Positions 34,973 to 44,016 of a stretch of DNA of 64,000 bases are shown here, piece by piece. The position numbers and the translations under genes were made by a program. Under the pieces are notes generated by a model. The model was not told the DNA's origin. It saw only the letters and a list, made by a program, of their open reading frames with translations, and searched no databases. How positions within the stretch are numbered: the stretch's first letter is position 1; each line of letters begins with the position of its first letter. The stretch is from Candidatus Saccharibacteria bacterium UBA6209. Its GTDB lineage: Bacteria; Patescibacteriota; Saccharimonadia; Saccharimonadales; Saccharimonadaceae. The DNA lies in assembly GCA_002421965.1 (NCBI GenBank), contig DISN01000014.1:17403-81402 (forward strand). Direction: 5' to 3'.

Positions 34973-36444
34973 AGAGTTTTGAGCTGGTAGTCATCCGGCG
35001 AATGATCCAATAGCTCTTGTATTTCGTCAGTGGTGAGTAGGCCTGCCTGCTCGCCCATCTCTTGGATTACGCTCATGCTATTAATTGGCGCCCTAAGTAG
35101 TGCTTCGTCAAAGACCGTGCCCTTTGCCAGTTCGGCCACCAATGTTGCGGCGAACGCATCGCCTGCACCGCTACGGTCTAGCGGTCGACTTGGATCTGGG
35201 TAACTCGGTACTTCGTACATTTTCTCGCCATCATAGGCAAATGCACCGCGCGGTCCATCAGTAATTACCACTAGCTTCGGACCCAGTTCAGCCAATTCAC
35301 TCAGCAGTGGCTTAATAGCCCTAGATTCTCGGCCAGATAGCGCCATAGCTTCATCGAAATTCAAAATCAAAACATGGGTTAGCTTCAATATCTTCGCCAG
35401 CTTTTGCTTACCCCACTTCAGATGCGATGGACCCGGCTGAAATGCCAGCTTTATAGCCGTATCTTTCTCCAGATAGTCAGCCAGGGACTCGTGAAGATGC
35501 CAAGAGTCATCAGATATCATCGACAGATAAACCCAATCAGGGCGACAGGCGGGGTCGCGCCACAAGTAGTCATACTGCTGATAGTTCGCAATGATAGTTC
35601 GTTCGGCACCACGGCGCAAAACGTAGTGGTGATTGGTGCGCTGATGCTTTTTAGTAGAAACCCCGCTCATGTCGATACCATTTGAGCGTAGATAATTCAG
35701 CGTCAAGCGTCCAACACCATCATCGCCAATCCAGGACATCAGACTCGGCTGAACGTTTAGCTTAGCAAACGCTACACTAGCGTTGGCAGCACCACCAACA
35801 GCGTCTTGGGTATTGGCAGTCTCGGCCAATATCTTTGAGCCTAGACTGATTGCCAGTCTGCGATTAAGCTTGCCCCCTGTTAGCTCAGCGTCATCGCGCC
35901 CGAGTGTCATCATTACTTCAGTAGCTATGTCTCCAATTGCGATAATTGACGGCCTGCCAAATGATACATGGCAAAAATTAGGTTTTGCTGTTGGCCAACT
36001 TACACGGCCGGCCACTTGCTGAACTCTTTGCTCGCTAACCCTGGGGTGTGCCGAGTAACGCCGAGTGATCTCCCAGCCCAGACCCTTCTTGGCAGCAGCA
36101 GTGCTTCGCTCGGCAATTGGAAGCTGGTGATGGTAGTTATTGATTGCATCAACGGTGTTAAAAGATATAATGTCGCCGTCGATATCAACCAGCACATAGT
36201 CAGTATCCTCGAGTAGCGACATGAATTGCCCCGTAGCAACGGCGCTAATTAAAGCATAGTAAACTTCCTCTGCGGTGGTATCATTTGGATCAAGCCCAAG
36301 GCGTCGCATAACTAGATGGGCTTTTGATAGTATGTCAGCTATTAGTCGGACATCTACTCCGTCCCTAGCGAGAAGCTGCAGCTCACGAATAGCCAAAGAA
36401 TCAGCCGAGCCGCCACCAAGTAGTGTAATTAATTTATGCGCCAT
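34969..36444 (-). CDS. PfkB-family sugar kinase with extra N-terminal domain
   Basis: 491 aa, longer than the usual 300-330. Residues about 165-480 are a ribokinase-fold kinase: GDIATE near the start, AVGGAANASVAFAKL for sugar binding and D423-R-S-GAGD (426-429) with the catalytic Asp. Residues 1-150 are an added helical domain (with a LGLDPNDTTAEEVYYAL stretch) that I cannot assign. The start overlaps the upstream kinase gene by 11 nt. Last gene of the carbon operon. The substrate is unknown (ribose, fructose-6-phosphate or a nucleoside are possible). Confidence 0.8.
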   Translation of the reverse strand: MAHKLITLLGGGSADSLAIRELQLLARDGVDVRLIADILSKAHLVMRRLGLDPNDTTAEEVYYALISAVATGQFMSLLEDTDYVLVDIDGDIISFNTVDAINNYHHQLPIAERSTAAAKKGLGWEITRRYSAHPRVSEQRVQQVAGRVSWPTAKPNFCHVSFGRPSIIAIGDIATEVMMTLGRDDAELTGGKLNRRLAISLGSKILAETANTQDAVGGAANASVAFAKLNVQPSLMSWIGDDGVGRLTLNYLRSNGIDMSGVSTKKHQRTNHHYVLRRGAERTIIANYQQYDYLWRDPACRPDWVYLSMISDDSWHLHESLADYLEKDTAIKLAFQPGPSHLKWGKQKLAKILKLTHVLILNFDEAMALSGRESRAIKPLLSELAELGPKLVVITDGPRGAFAYDGEKMYEVPSYPDPSRPLDRSGAGDAFAATLVAELAKGTVFDEALLRAPINSMSVIQEMGEQAGLLTTDEIQELLDHSPDDYQLKTL

Positions 36445-37423
36445 GCCCTACCCTTTCTATGTTTACCGCTTTTTCGCTTATCGGCATCGTATGAAGCTCG
36501 ACTCCTCGGTGTAATATGCCAGATTTAGCACCCATCTTTTGAACAACCGAAGAGGCGTTAGCGCTAGCGAATATTACCGAATCTCTGAGGCTCGCGCCGT
36601 TGGCCCATTGACTCAAAAATCCCGAACCAAAAGCGTCGCCAGCACCAGTCTGATCGACAACTTCACGCTCCTCATAACGGCCAGCGCGGATTATTGTCTT
36701 GCCGTCTGTCGCCACCACGCCGTTACCACCATCGGTCACAATCACTACTGGTACAATATTTAGCGCGTGCATAGCCAGCTCCTCCAGGTCATCGCCCTGA
36801 ACTAGCTTTTTCATCTCTTCTCGATTAGTAATTAGAACGTCTACGTCCTCGAGTAGTCCCCTCAGCTCTTGCTGCATAGCTAATTCTTTTTTGCCAGGGT
36901 TAAAACAGATCTTCATGCCGGCCTGCTTGGCCTGGCTAAATAAAGCATCTAGAGATTTCATCGAACCGCTCAAAGTTGTTACGTATAGCCAATCAGCCTG
37001 CACTCCATCAAGGCTCAGTTGCTCTGGACGATAATGCGTCGATGCGCCACGGTAAGTTAGAATTGTACGCTCGCCATTTGGCGCGACCAGCAACACCGAG
37101 TAGCCCGTGCTATGAGTGTCGCTGTAGGATACCAGCGTCGTGTCAACATTCTCGCGGTCGAGCTCCTCCAGGACAACCTGGCCAGCTGGATCACGACCAA
37201 TGGCACCCATGAACTGCACTTCGTGGCCCTGACGAGCAAAAGTCACAGCTGCATTAGTAGCACCGCCTCCAGTACCGAAAAATATCGTGTTGACATCGGC
37301 CTTTGAGCCCAATTCCAACTCCTGAAAACAAGTATCAGGATTTATACAAACTGGAGCAAAGGCGTCTGAGTTGCTTAAGAAAACATCCTGAACCGCTGCA
37401 CCGACTGTTACGAACTTCACCAC
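36434..37423 (-). CDS. PfkB-family carbohydrate kinase
   Basis: 329 aa ribokinase-fold kinase. GTGGGATNAAVTFARQG near residues 50-66 binds the sugar, GAIGRDPAG follows, and D257-Q-T-GAGD (260-263) forms the anion hole and catalytic base. It directly abuts the aldolase gene. With aldolase next door, a phosphofructokinase-like role (fructose-6-phosphate or tagatose-6-phosphate) is attractive, but PfkB specificity cannot be read from sequence. Confidence 0.85.
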   Translation of the reverse strand: MVKFVTVGAAVQDVFLSNSDAFAPVCINPDTCFQELELGSKADVNTIFFGTGGGATNAAVTFARQGHEVQFMGAIGRDPAGQVVLEELDRENVDTTLVSYSDTHSTGYSVLLVAPNGERTILTYRGASTHYRPEQLSLDGVQADWLYVTTLSGSMKSLDALFSQAKQAGMKICFNPGKKELAMQQELRGLLEDVDVLITNREEMKKLVQGDDLEELAMHALNIVPVVIVTDGGNGVVATDGKTIIRAGRYEEREVVDQTGAGDAFGSGFLSQWANGASLRDSVIFASANASSVVQKMGAKSGILHRGVELHTMPISEKAVNIERVGHGA

Positions 37424-38335
37424 CTAGAGTACCGCCCTACCTGCGCTGCCAAAGGACTGAATCTTCTCTTCGACCACGGCCTGAACTGCACCGTAAACCT
37501 CAGGCATCAACTTAACGATAGCGTACTCGTCAGGATTTTCTGCTAGAACTTTTTCGAGCGACTTCCTGAAGGCGTATCGCATATCACTATTGATATTGAT
37601 CTTTGAAACGCCAATTCTAGCCGCTTCTTCAAAGTAATGTGCCGGGGTCCCCGAGCCACCGTGAAGGCTAATCTGACAGCCAATAGCCTCTCGGACCCTT
37701 CGAAGCAAATCTAAGTCGAGCTCTTTTGGCACCGGATATTTACCGTGAAGATTGCCAATGGCTGCAGCAAAAGTATCAATACCAGTCGCCTCAACAAACG
37801 CCCTGGCACCCTCTGGTGTTGAGAAAGTTTTGCGAATCTCATCGTAGTTTATCGCCTCGTCATGAACATTGGAGCTACCGCCAAAATAGTGTGGCTCGCT
37901 CTCAACTAACGCTCCCGTAAACGAAGCATAGTCAACGACCTCCTTGGTCTTCGATACGATCTCTTCGTCGGTTGCGTCGTGGTTAGCCTGAGAGATATCT
38001 ATGTGAATAAACTCGTAGCCAGCGTCGATCGCTTTCTTGGCAGCTTCAACGCTAGGGCTGTGGTCCAAGTTCAGGAACATCTCGATGCCGTACTCGTCCT
38101 TGTAGTTATCAACCATATCGCGAACATTCTCGAGCCCCATAGCTCTAACCTCGCCATCGCTAACCTCCACCAGCACCGGCGAATCAAGCTTCTGAGCCGC
38201 CCTGGCAACGGCAATCAATGTCTCTTGGTTGTCGATATTAAATGCTCCAACCGCAAATCCTTGAGAGCGAGTCCGCTGCATAAGGTGTCGCGCCCTGATG
38301 GTATTTCGTCTGATCTGCTTAATTGTTAGTCCCAT
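37424..38335 (-). CDS. class II ketose-bisphosphate aldolase
   Basis: 303 aa zinc-dependent aldolase of the FbaA/GatY family, cleaving fructose- or tagatose-1,6-bisphosphate. Visible are GAFNIDN near the N terminus, LNLDHS (metal-binding His and neighbouring Asp), VESEPHYFGGSS, GNLHGKYP and SLHGGSGTP with two further zinc histidines, and NINSD for phosphate. It overlaps the transketolase gene by 17 nt. Fructose-bisphosphate is the likely substrate given gap in the same operon. Confidence 0.9.
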   Translation of the reverse strand: MGLTIKQIRRNTIRARHLMQRTRSQGFAVGAFNIDNQETLIAVARAAQKLDSPVLVEVSDGEVRAMGLENVRDMVDNYKDEYGIEMFLNLDHSPSVEAAKKAIDAGYEFIHIDISQANHDATDEEIVSKTKEVVDYASFTGALVESEPHYFGGSSNVHDEAINYDEIRKTFSTPEGARAFVEATGIDTFAAAIGNLHGKYPVPKELDLDLLRRVREAIGCQISLHGGSGTPAHYFEEAARIGVSKININSDMRYAFRKSLEKVLAENPDEYAIVKLMPEVYGAVQAVVEEKIQSFGSAGRAVL

Positions 38336-39290
38336 TTTTGTCCTCCTGGTGATATTGTGGCATCTTGTTAATAAACTCTGTGATATCTGTGGCGATCTGG
38401 TCGAAACTCAATCCATACAATTCCAACAGCTCGCCTGCAGTTCCCGTTTGACCATAGCGATCATCTACACCAATTCGCTTAACTGGCATCGGCAATTTTT
38501 CAGACAATAGCTCGGCTACAGCGCCGCAAAATCCGCCAGCAATTTGCGCTTCTTCGGCAACGACCACTCTACCGCATTTTTTAGCTGACTCCAAGATAGC
38601 GTCTTCGTCAAGCGGCTTGATAGTTGGCACATGCAGAACTTCGGCCGAAATCCCGCGCTGCTCCAGCAGTTCAGCGGCCCTAATCAGCACATATGTCATC
38701 GTACCAGTACCAATTAAAGCTACGTCACTACCTTCACGCAATCTCTTTGCCTTGCCGACAACAAACGGCTCACTGTCCAAAAATTGCTCTGTCTTTTCGC
38801 GGGCCAACCTAACGTAAGCTGGCTTGTCGTAATTAGCAAGCGATATAGCTACCTGCTCAGCCTCGGTACTATCGCCCGGAGACATTACAGCCATATTTGG
38901 CATCACTCTCATGAGGGCGGTATCTTCTAGGGCCTGGTGCGTCGCCCCATCCGGGCCAACATTTAGCCCAGCGTGAGTTCCAACTATGGTCACGGGTTGA
39001 TTGTTGATGCCGATTGTTGTTCTAATCTGCTCCCAGTTACGACCAGGGCTAAATGCAGCGTAACTTGCAACATACGGTCTCCAGCCAACATGCGCCAAGC
39101 CACTAGCAACGGTCACGAGATTTTGCTCCGCTACACCAACCTCGATATACCTGCCAGGCATCGCTTCCTGAAATTGAGAAAACCCAGTACTCTCCGCCAG
39201 ATCAGCAGACAATGCAACGACCTTGTCGTTTGCCTGACCGGCAATTACTAAGCCGCGGCCAAAACCAATTCGCATCGACTCGCTAGACAT
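38319..39290 (-). CDS. transketolase, C-terminal subunit
   Basis: 323 aa from the ATG at 39290 (MSSESMRIGFG). It has the pyrimidine-binding domain with GVAEQNLVTVASGLA (the cofactor-activating Glu) and THAGLNVGPDGATHQALED, then the C-terminal domain. In-frame sequence upstream of 39290 lies inside the N-subunit gene and lacks a start context. The N subunit overlaps by 8 nt. Together they form a split transketolase acting in the non-oxidative pentose-phosphate pathway. Confidence 0.92.
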   Translation of the reverse strand: MSSESMRIGFGRGLVIAGQANDKVVALSADLAESTGFSQFQEAMPGRYIEVGVAEQNLVTVASGLAHVGWRPYVASYAAFSPGRNWEQIRTTIGINNQPVTIVGTHAGLNVGPDGATHQALEDTALMRVMPNMAVMSPGDSTEAEQVAISLANYDKPAYVRLAREKTEQFLDSEPFVVGKAKRLREGSDVALIGTGTMTYVLIRAAELLEQRGISAEVLHVPTIKPLDEDAILESAKKCGRVVVAEEAQIAGGFCGAVAELLSEKLPMPVKRIGVDDRYGQTGTAGELLELYGLSFDQIATDITEFINKMPQYHQEDKNGTNN

Positions 39291-40140
39291 GGTCTGCCTC
39301 CATATACCCGCTATACGACTGTAGTTGCTCAAGAGCCCTAGCCGCCTCTTGCTGACTTGGCGCTTTACCGTGCCACCTATAGTCATATTCCATAAAATCA
39401 ACACCTTTACCGGGAACTGTATGGGCAATTATCACGCTTGGTCGATTAGTGATAGCCCTAGCCATGCTGCAAGCCTCGACGATGCTCTCGACATTGTGGC
39501 CATCGACCTCCTGGACATGCCAGCCAAAGCCCTCCCATTTACTGCGAAGATTCTCGAGTGGCATCACCTGATCTGTTGTACCACTAATTTGAATATTATT
39601 GCGATCAATTATGCCAATCAACTGCCCCAACTGGTATTTGCTAGCAAACATAGCCGCCTCCCAGATATTGCCCTCGTTTAGTTCACCATCACCCATGGTG
39701 CAATAAACATGTCTCTGCGGATTTCGCTCAAGGTACTGCATGGCGTATGCCATTCCTGCTGCTTGACTTAACCCAGAACCAAGCGGACCGCTGGTCGTCT
39801 CTAGCCCCGGCAACATCTCACGCTCAGGATGACCCTGCAGGCGACTATTAAGTTTCCTGAGAGAACTAAGTTCGTTTTTATCAAAGAAGCCGCGCTCGGC
39901 TAAAGTTGCGTACAAAACCGGTGCGCAATGACCGTTGCTCATCACAAACAAATCACGCTCTGACCAACTCGGCTCATCTGGTTGAATATTCAAAACCTTG
40001 AAATACAGAGCAGCCATTAGATCGGCCATACCCAGTGGACCACCAGGATGACCACTACCAGCCTCTGCAAGCATCTTGATTATACTCTGGCGGATTGAAT
40101 TCGCCTTTTTCTCAACCTGAGAGTAACTAAGCCCACCCAT
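39283..40140 (-). CDS. transketolase, N-terminal subunit
   Basis: 285 aa thiamine-diphosphate-binding half: SGHPGGPLGMADLMAALYF near residues 28-46, SNGHCAPVLYA, and the TPP/Mg motif GDGELNEGNIWEAAMFA near 150-166, ending IIDRNNIQ. It lies 10 nt after rpe and overlaps the C-subunit gene by 8 nt, consistent with a heteromeric enzyme made from one mRNA. Confidence 0.92.
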   Translation of the reverse strand: MGGLSYSQVEKKANSIRQSIIKMLAEAGSGHPGGPLGMADLMAALYFKVLNIQPDEPSWSERDLFVMSNGHCAPVLYATLAERGFFDKNELSSLRKLNSRLQGHPEREMLPGLETTSGPLGSGLSQAAGMAYAMQYLERNPQRHVYCTMGDGELNEGNIWEAAMFASKYQLGQLIGIIDRNNIQISGTTDQVMPLENLRSKWEGFGWHVQEVDGHNVESIVEACSMARAITNRPSVIIAHTVPGKGVDFMEYDYRWHGKAPSQQEAARALEQLQSYSGYMEADHV

Positions 40141-40150
40141 AGATCAACCC

Positions 40151-40795
40151 CTACAGAACTCCTGTCTTGGCTATTTCCTGCTGTAGTCTAGAAAACGACG
40201 CATGCGGATCACTTGCCTTGTGGATTGCACCGCCAACCGCCAAAACATCAACTCCGCCCTGAACTAGACTATAGGCGTTGTCTACGGTCACTCCGCCATC
40301 CCAGCCGATCTCAACGTTCGGATTGATCGCCTTAATTAGCCTTATCTTTTCTAACTGCATTAAACTAGCAGTACCGCCAAAACGACCAAGTTCACCGCTA
40401 AAGATAAGGACGTGCTCAGCCTCTTGAATTAGTGGCGCAACAGACGAAGGAACAGTTGGACGAAGTAGCGCCAAACCCGCCTTTATGCCGGCCTGCTTAA
40501 TTAGCCTTAGGTAGGCAGCTACGTCACCCCTAGCCTCGGCGTGAATAATAATCATATTTGGCTTAAGTGCAATCAGCTTGGGCACAAAATTCTCTAAATC
40601 GTAGGCCATCACGTGCAGGCCAACTGACCAACCTGCAGGAACCCAAAGATCGCTAATGCCAACAGTAAAAGTCGGCGCAAACTCACCATCGGTTATGTCG
40701 ATATGCACCCTCTCGGCAAATCCAGTAATCCGATCGACCTGCTCTTTGTACTCAGCAGGACTAAAGGCGGTAATTGATGGGGCAATCACACTCAT
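40151..40795 (-). CDS. rpe: ribulose-phosphate 3-epimerase
   Basis: 214 aa TIM barrel interconverting ribulose-5- and xylulose-5-phosphate. Family landmarks: IAPSITAF near the start, HIDITDGEFAPTFTVG near 31-46 (metal His and catalytic Asp), LHVMAYD near 60, and WDGGV with the second catalytic Asp near 169-173. The usual NPGFGGQ loop reads SGELGRFGG, a clear deviation, so an epimerase for a related sugar phosphate is possible. It overlaps rpiB by 4 nt. Confidence 0.82.
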   Translation of the reverse strand: MSVIAPSITAFSPAEYKEQVDRITGFAERVHIDITDGEFAPTFTVGISDLWVPAGWSVGLHVMAYDLENFVPKLIALKPNMIIIHAEARGDVAAYLRLIKQAGIKAGLALLRPTVPSSVAPLIQEAEHVLIFSGELGRFGGTASLMQLEKIRLIKAINPNVEIGWDGGVTVDNAYSLVQGGVDVLAVGGAIHKASDPHASFSRLQQEIAKTGVL

Positions 40796-41244
40796 GACAG
40801 TTGATCCAACTGCGCATTGCGCCGATTATATCGTGCCGCGTTAGCGTATGGGGTATTTAGCCAAGTCTCAATAATTCCCTTCCAGGCAGACTCATCGTCC
40901 TCCAGTACTCTTGCAGGCAAGCATAATACATTAGAGTTGTTGTCTTGACGAGTCATCTTTGCCTCGGCTGCATCCCAGATAACGCTGGCTCTGATGCCCT
41001 TAAAACGATTGGCCGCCATACACATACCTTGACCGCCACCACAAATCAAAATCGCCCTAGCATCATCAGACTCATCACCAATCACTCGAAGTGCTGCCGC
41101 TTGTGCAAACTGCGGAAAATCATCATCAGGATTGAGCTCGCGGCCGCCAACATCCTCGACCTCATAGTTATATTTTGCCAAATAGGCAAAGACTTTTTCT
41201 TTTAACAAAAACCCCCTATGGTCAGAACCCAAGTATATCTTCAT
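40792..41244 (-). CDS. rpiB: ribose-5-phosphate isomerase B
   Basis: 150 aa. MKIYLGSDHRGFLLKE contains the substrate-binding SDHRG, and ILICGGGQGMCMAANRFKGIRAS the catalytic-loop region. Here the usual catalytic Cys-65 region (CGTGxG) is CGGGQG with the Cys kept. The start at 41244 (third codon of the longer frame) is chosen because TGA-TATACT ends 7 nt before it. A second ATG at 41250 would lie within 1 nt of the -10 box. Confidence 0.9.
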   Translation of the reverse strand: MKIYLGSDHRGFLLKEKVFAYLAKYNYEVEDVGGRELNPDDDFPQFAQAAALRVIGDESDDARAILICGGGQGMCMAANRFKGIRASVIWDAAEAKMTRQDNNSNVLCLPARVLEDDESAWKGIIETWLNTPYANAARYNRRNAQLDQLS

Positions 41245-41251
41245 AAGCATA

Positions 41252-41260
41252 AGTATATCA
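41252..41260 (-). promoter_or_regulatory. extended -10, leaderless rpiB
   Basis: TGA-TATACT ending 7 nt before the chosen ATG. It gives the pentose-phosphate genes a promoter separate from gap. Confidence 0.55.
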
Positions 41261-41313
41261 CAAAATGCAAAACTAGGCCCTAATGAAGACCTAGTTTTAA
41301 GCTGTTAGTGTAG

Positions 41314-42333
41314 TTAATTTTGATGTGCGTAATGGCCAACATCAGCAACTAACTCAACTAATCGATTTGAGTAGCCCCACTCGTTGTCGTACCAAACCAT
41401 AATTTTGGCTAAGTTTCCGCCGACAACCTTAGTCAGCGGCAGGTCAACAATGCCCGAATGGCTATTGCCGATAAAATCCGACGACACTAGCGGCTCACTA
41501 GTCACGCCCAGTATGCCACGGTAGTAATCTGTCTCAGAAGCTCGCTTAAACGCATCATTTAGCTGCTCAACCGTAACATCTCGTTCCAATAGAACCGTAA
41601 CGTCGCTCAGGCTGACTACGGGGGTCGGTACGCGAATACTTAGACCATCAAATTTACCCTCTAGCTGTGGCAATGCCTTTGTGACGGCGATGGCCGCACC
41701 AGTAGTTGTCGGTACAATATTCTCAGCAGCGTTTCGTCCCTCACGCAGATCCTTGGCCGGAGCATCTTGCAGACGCTGGCTAGCTGTATAGCTGTGAACT
41801 GTCGTTAGTAGCGACTTCTGTACGCCAAATTCACTATCGAGAATTGCCATAACAGCACCTAAGCTGTTAGTGGTACAGCTAGCGTTACTGACAACCTGAG
41901 TTGAGCCCTCAACCTTGTCGTCATTCGCCCCAAGGACAATCATATCTACGCCCTCGGACTTAGTTGGGCCACTAATTACAACTCGCCTAGCTCCGGCCTG
42001 GACGTGCTTTCCTGCACCCTCGGCATCAGTAAACAGCCCAGTTGACTCGATAACTACATCAACACCCATTTCACCCCAAGGCAAAGCAGCCGGGTCTTTT
42101 TCGGCTAAAACTCGAATATGACGGCCGTCAACAATAATCGAGCTATCATCGTGACTAACCTCATGGTCATACGTTCCATAATTGCTATCGTGCTTCAACA
42201 AGTATGCCAAAGTCTTGGTATCGGTCAGGTCGTTAACTGCCACAACCTCAATATCATTTCGCTCCCAAGCGATTTTGAAAGCGCTTCGTCCAATGCGACC
42301 AAAGCCATTAATTGCCACTTTTACTGCTGACAT
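41314..42333 (-). CDS. gap: glyceraldehyde-3-phosphate dehydrogenase
   Basis: 339 aa from the ATG at 42333, chosen because GGGAGGG lies 5 nt before it and the family N terminus (KVAINGFGRIGR) begins there. Catalytic C153 lies in SNASCTTNSL; WYDNEWGYSNR is at the C terminus. It oxidises glyceraldehyde-3-phosphate with NAD(P). In-frame codons upstream of 42333 are leader. First gene of the carbon cluster that ends at 34969. Confidence 0.96.
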   Translation of the reverse strand: MSAVKVAINGFGRIGRSAFKIAWERNDIEVVAVNDLTDTKTLAYLLKHDSNYGTYDHEVSHDDSSIIVDGRHIRVLAEKDPAALPWGEMGVDVVIESTGLFTDAEGAGKHVQAGARRVVISGPTKSEGVDMIVLGANDDKVEGSTQVVSNASCTTNSLGAVMAILDSEFGVQKSLLTTVHSYTASQRLQDAPAKDLREGRNAAENIVPTTTGAAIAVTKALPQLEGKFDGLSIRVPTPVVSLSDVTVLLERDVTVEQLNDAFKRASETDYYRGILGVTSEPLVSSDFIGNSHSGIVDLPLTKVVGGNLAKIMVWYDNEWGYSNRLVELVADVGHYAHQN

Positions 42334-42411
42334 TTTGCCCTCCCTAGAGTAATCATTAGCATTTTCCTTTAGTATACACCAGTAGTAGCGTAGAGTATAG
42401 AGGCTTTTTCG

Positions 42412-42420
42412 TGATAAAAT
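42412..42420 (+). promoter_or_regulatory. extended -10 promoter of RSH gene
   Basis: TGA-TAAAAT ending 8 nt before the ATG at 42429. Confidence 0.6.
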
Positions 42421-42428
42421 ATAGATAA

Positions 42429-43952
42429 ATGCCAGCAAACGAATTGATAGACCTAGCTACAAAATACTACGATACTTCGAGTATCGATCTATTAAAGAAG
42501 GCTATTGATTTTGCCACCAAAAAGCATGAAGGTCAGATGCGAAAAAGCGGCGAGCCGTACATAACCCACCCGCTATCAGTGGCCGCACTGCTGGTTGAGT
42601 GGGGTATGGATACCGATACGGTTGTCGCCGGCGTGCTACACGACACACTCGAAGATACCGACACAACCCTGGCAGAGATAGAGGAAATATTTAGTCGTGA
42701 CATAGCCTTTTTGGTCGACGGTGTAACAAAAGTCTCCAAAGCTAGGTCGGGTATGCGCGACCTCAATAGCTATCTGCCGGCAACTAAGGATAATCTGGCG
42801 AAATTATTAATTGCCGTCGGACAGGATGTTAGGGTTATCATTATCAAACTTGCCGACCGTCTGCACAATATGCGGACCCTGCAGTTTCAATCGCCTGAAA
42901 AGCAAAAAAAGATCGCCAGAGAAACAATCGAGGTATTTGCGCCGCTTGCTGACAGGTTAAACATGGGGCGTCTGCGCGTTCAGCTCGAGGAGCTGAGCTT
43001 TCAGTATCTAATGCCAAAATCATTTAATCACACCAAGATTCTAATGAGCGGTCGCCTCAAAAAAAGCCAGCGAAAACTCGACAAGGTTCGACGAGAAGTC
43101 GCATCAAAACTAGCCTCCGAGGGCCTAAAATTTGAAATGGACGGCCGAGTCAAAAGCGTCTATAGTCTGTTCAAAAAACTCGATAAAGTCAAAAGTATAG
43201 ACGACGTCTACGACCTAATTGCCCTTCGCATCATTGTTGATGACATATCAACAGCCTACCTGGCACTCGGCGTGCTACACGAGATGTATACGCCGCTATT
43301 CGAACGAATTAAAGATTATGTAGCCCAGCCAAAACTCAATGGCTACCAGAGCCTACACACCACCGTGCAGACCCCAGCCGGTCAGATAGTCGAGTTCCAG
43401 GTTCGCACCCAAGAGATGCACGAGTACGCCGAGAGAGGCCTGGCTGCCAGCTTCCATTACAACGAAAGTAAGCTAAGTGATGCCTACAGAAGTGGCAAAA
43501 TCACCACCCTCTCTGCCGATCTAAGATGGATCCAAGAACTACAAGAGGCAGCATCCAAGGCGCACGAGGGCAAAGAGTTTGATTCCGAAAAGTTCCGCAT
43601 GAAGCTATTCTCTGATCGAATATTTGTCTACTCTCCAAAGGGCGACATCTATGATCTACCGACTGGCGCCATGCCCCTAGATTTTGCCTATCGTATACAC
43701 TCAGATCTAGCCGCCCGAACCAGTGGATTCAAGATCAACGGCGTTATGAAACCCTATGACTACAAACTCCAACATGGCGACAAAGTCGAAGTCCTGACCA
43801 ACAAGTCCGCCAAGCCCAAGCCAGACTGGCGTGAATTGGTCGTCACTCCGCACGCCAAAGAAAAACTCCGCCAACAACTTGCAAAAAGCGGCGGAGTGCT
43901 GAACCAACTTACCGGTGGCGTATCCTCGCTACTGGCTAGGCGCAAGAAGTAG
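42429..43952 (+). CDS. RelA/SpoT homologue, (p)ppGpp synthetase/hydrolase
   Basis: 507 aa. The HD hydrolase domain has H47, H71-D72 and E75-D76 (HDTLEDTD), so hydrolysis looks intact. The synthetase domain contains GRVKSVYSLFKKL and GYQSLHTTV near 235-310. A TGS domain (DRIFVYSPKGDIYDLPTGAMPLDFAY) covers about 395-455. The protein stops soon after, lacking the helical, zinc-finger and ACT/RRM regions of long RSH proteins. It would control the stringent response, probably with less ribosome sensing. Convergent with ppa. Confidence 0.93.
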   Translation: MPANELIDLATKYYDTSSIDLLKKAIDFATKKHEGQMRKSGEPYITHPLSVAALLVEWGMDTDTVVAGVLHDTLEDTDTTLAEIEEIFSRDIAFLVDGVTKVSKARSGMRDLNSYLPATKDNLAKLLIAVGQDVRVIIIKLADRLHNMRTLQFQSPEKQKKIARETIEVFAPLADRLNMGRLRVQLEELSFQYLMPKSFNHTKILMSGRLKKSQRKLDKVRREVASKLASEGLKFEMDGRVKSVYSLFKKLDKVKSIDDVYDLIALRIIVDDISTAYLALGVLHEMYTPLFERIKDYVAQPKLNGYQSLHTTVQTPAGQIVEFQVRTQEMHEYAERGLAASFHYNESKLSDAYRSGKITTLSADLRWIQELQEAASKAHEGKEFDSEKFRMKLFSDRIFVYSPKGDIYDLPTGAMPLDFAYRIHSDLAARTSGFKINGVMKPYDYKLQHGDKVEVLTNKSAKPKPDWRELVVTPHAKEKLRQQLAKSGGVLNQLTGGVSSLLARRKK

Positions 43953-43962
43953 TAAAAGAAAA

Positions 43963-44016
43963 CACCAGATATAGCGTACCTACGCTATATCTGGTGCCTA
44001 CGCTACATCTAGCGTA
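43963..44016. repeat. double palindrome between RSH and ppa (family copy A), likely bidirectional terminator
   Basis: A perfect 16-bp inverted repeat, CACCAGATATAGCGTA (43963-43978) with its complement at 43981-43996. It is followed by TACGCTA-CATC-TAGCGTA (43999-44016), abutting the ppa stop. The segment 43981-44016 matches 54208-54243 at 31 of 36 positions. Confidence 0.8.

Noticed and set aside
39291..39428. N-terminal extension of the transketolase C subunit
   Set aside because: The extension lies wholly inside the N-subunit gene, does not resemble the family, and ATG 39290 gives the expected N terminus.
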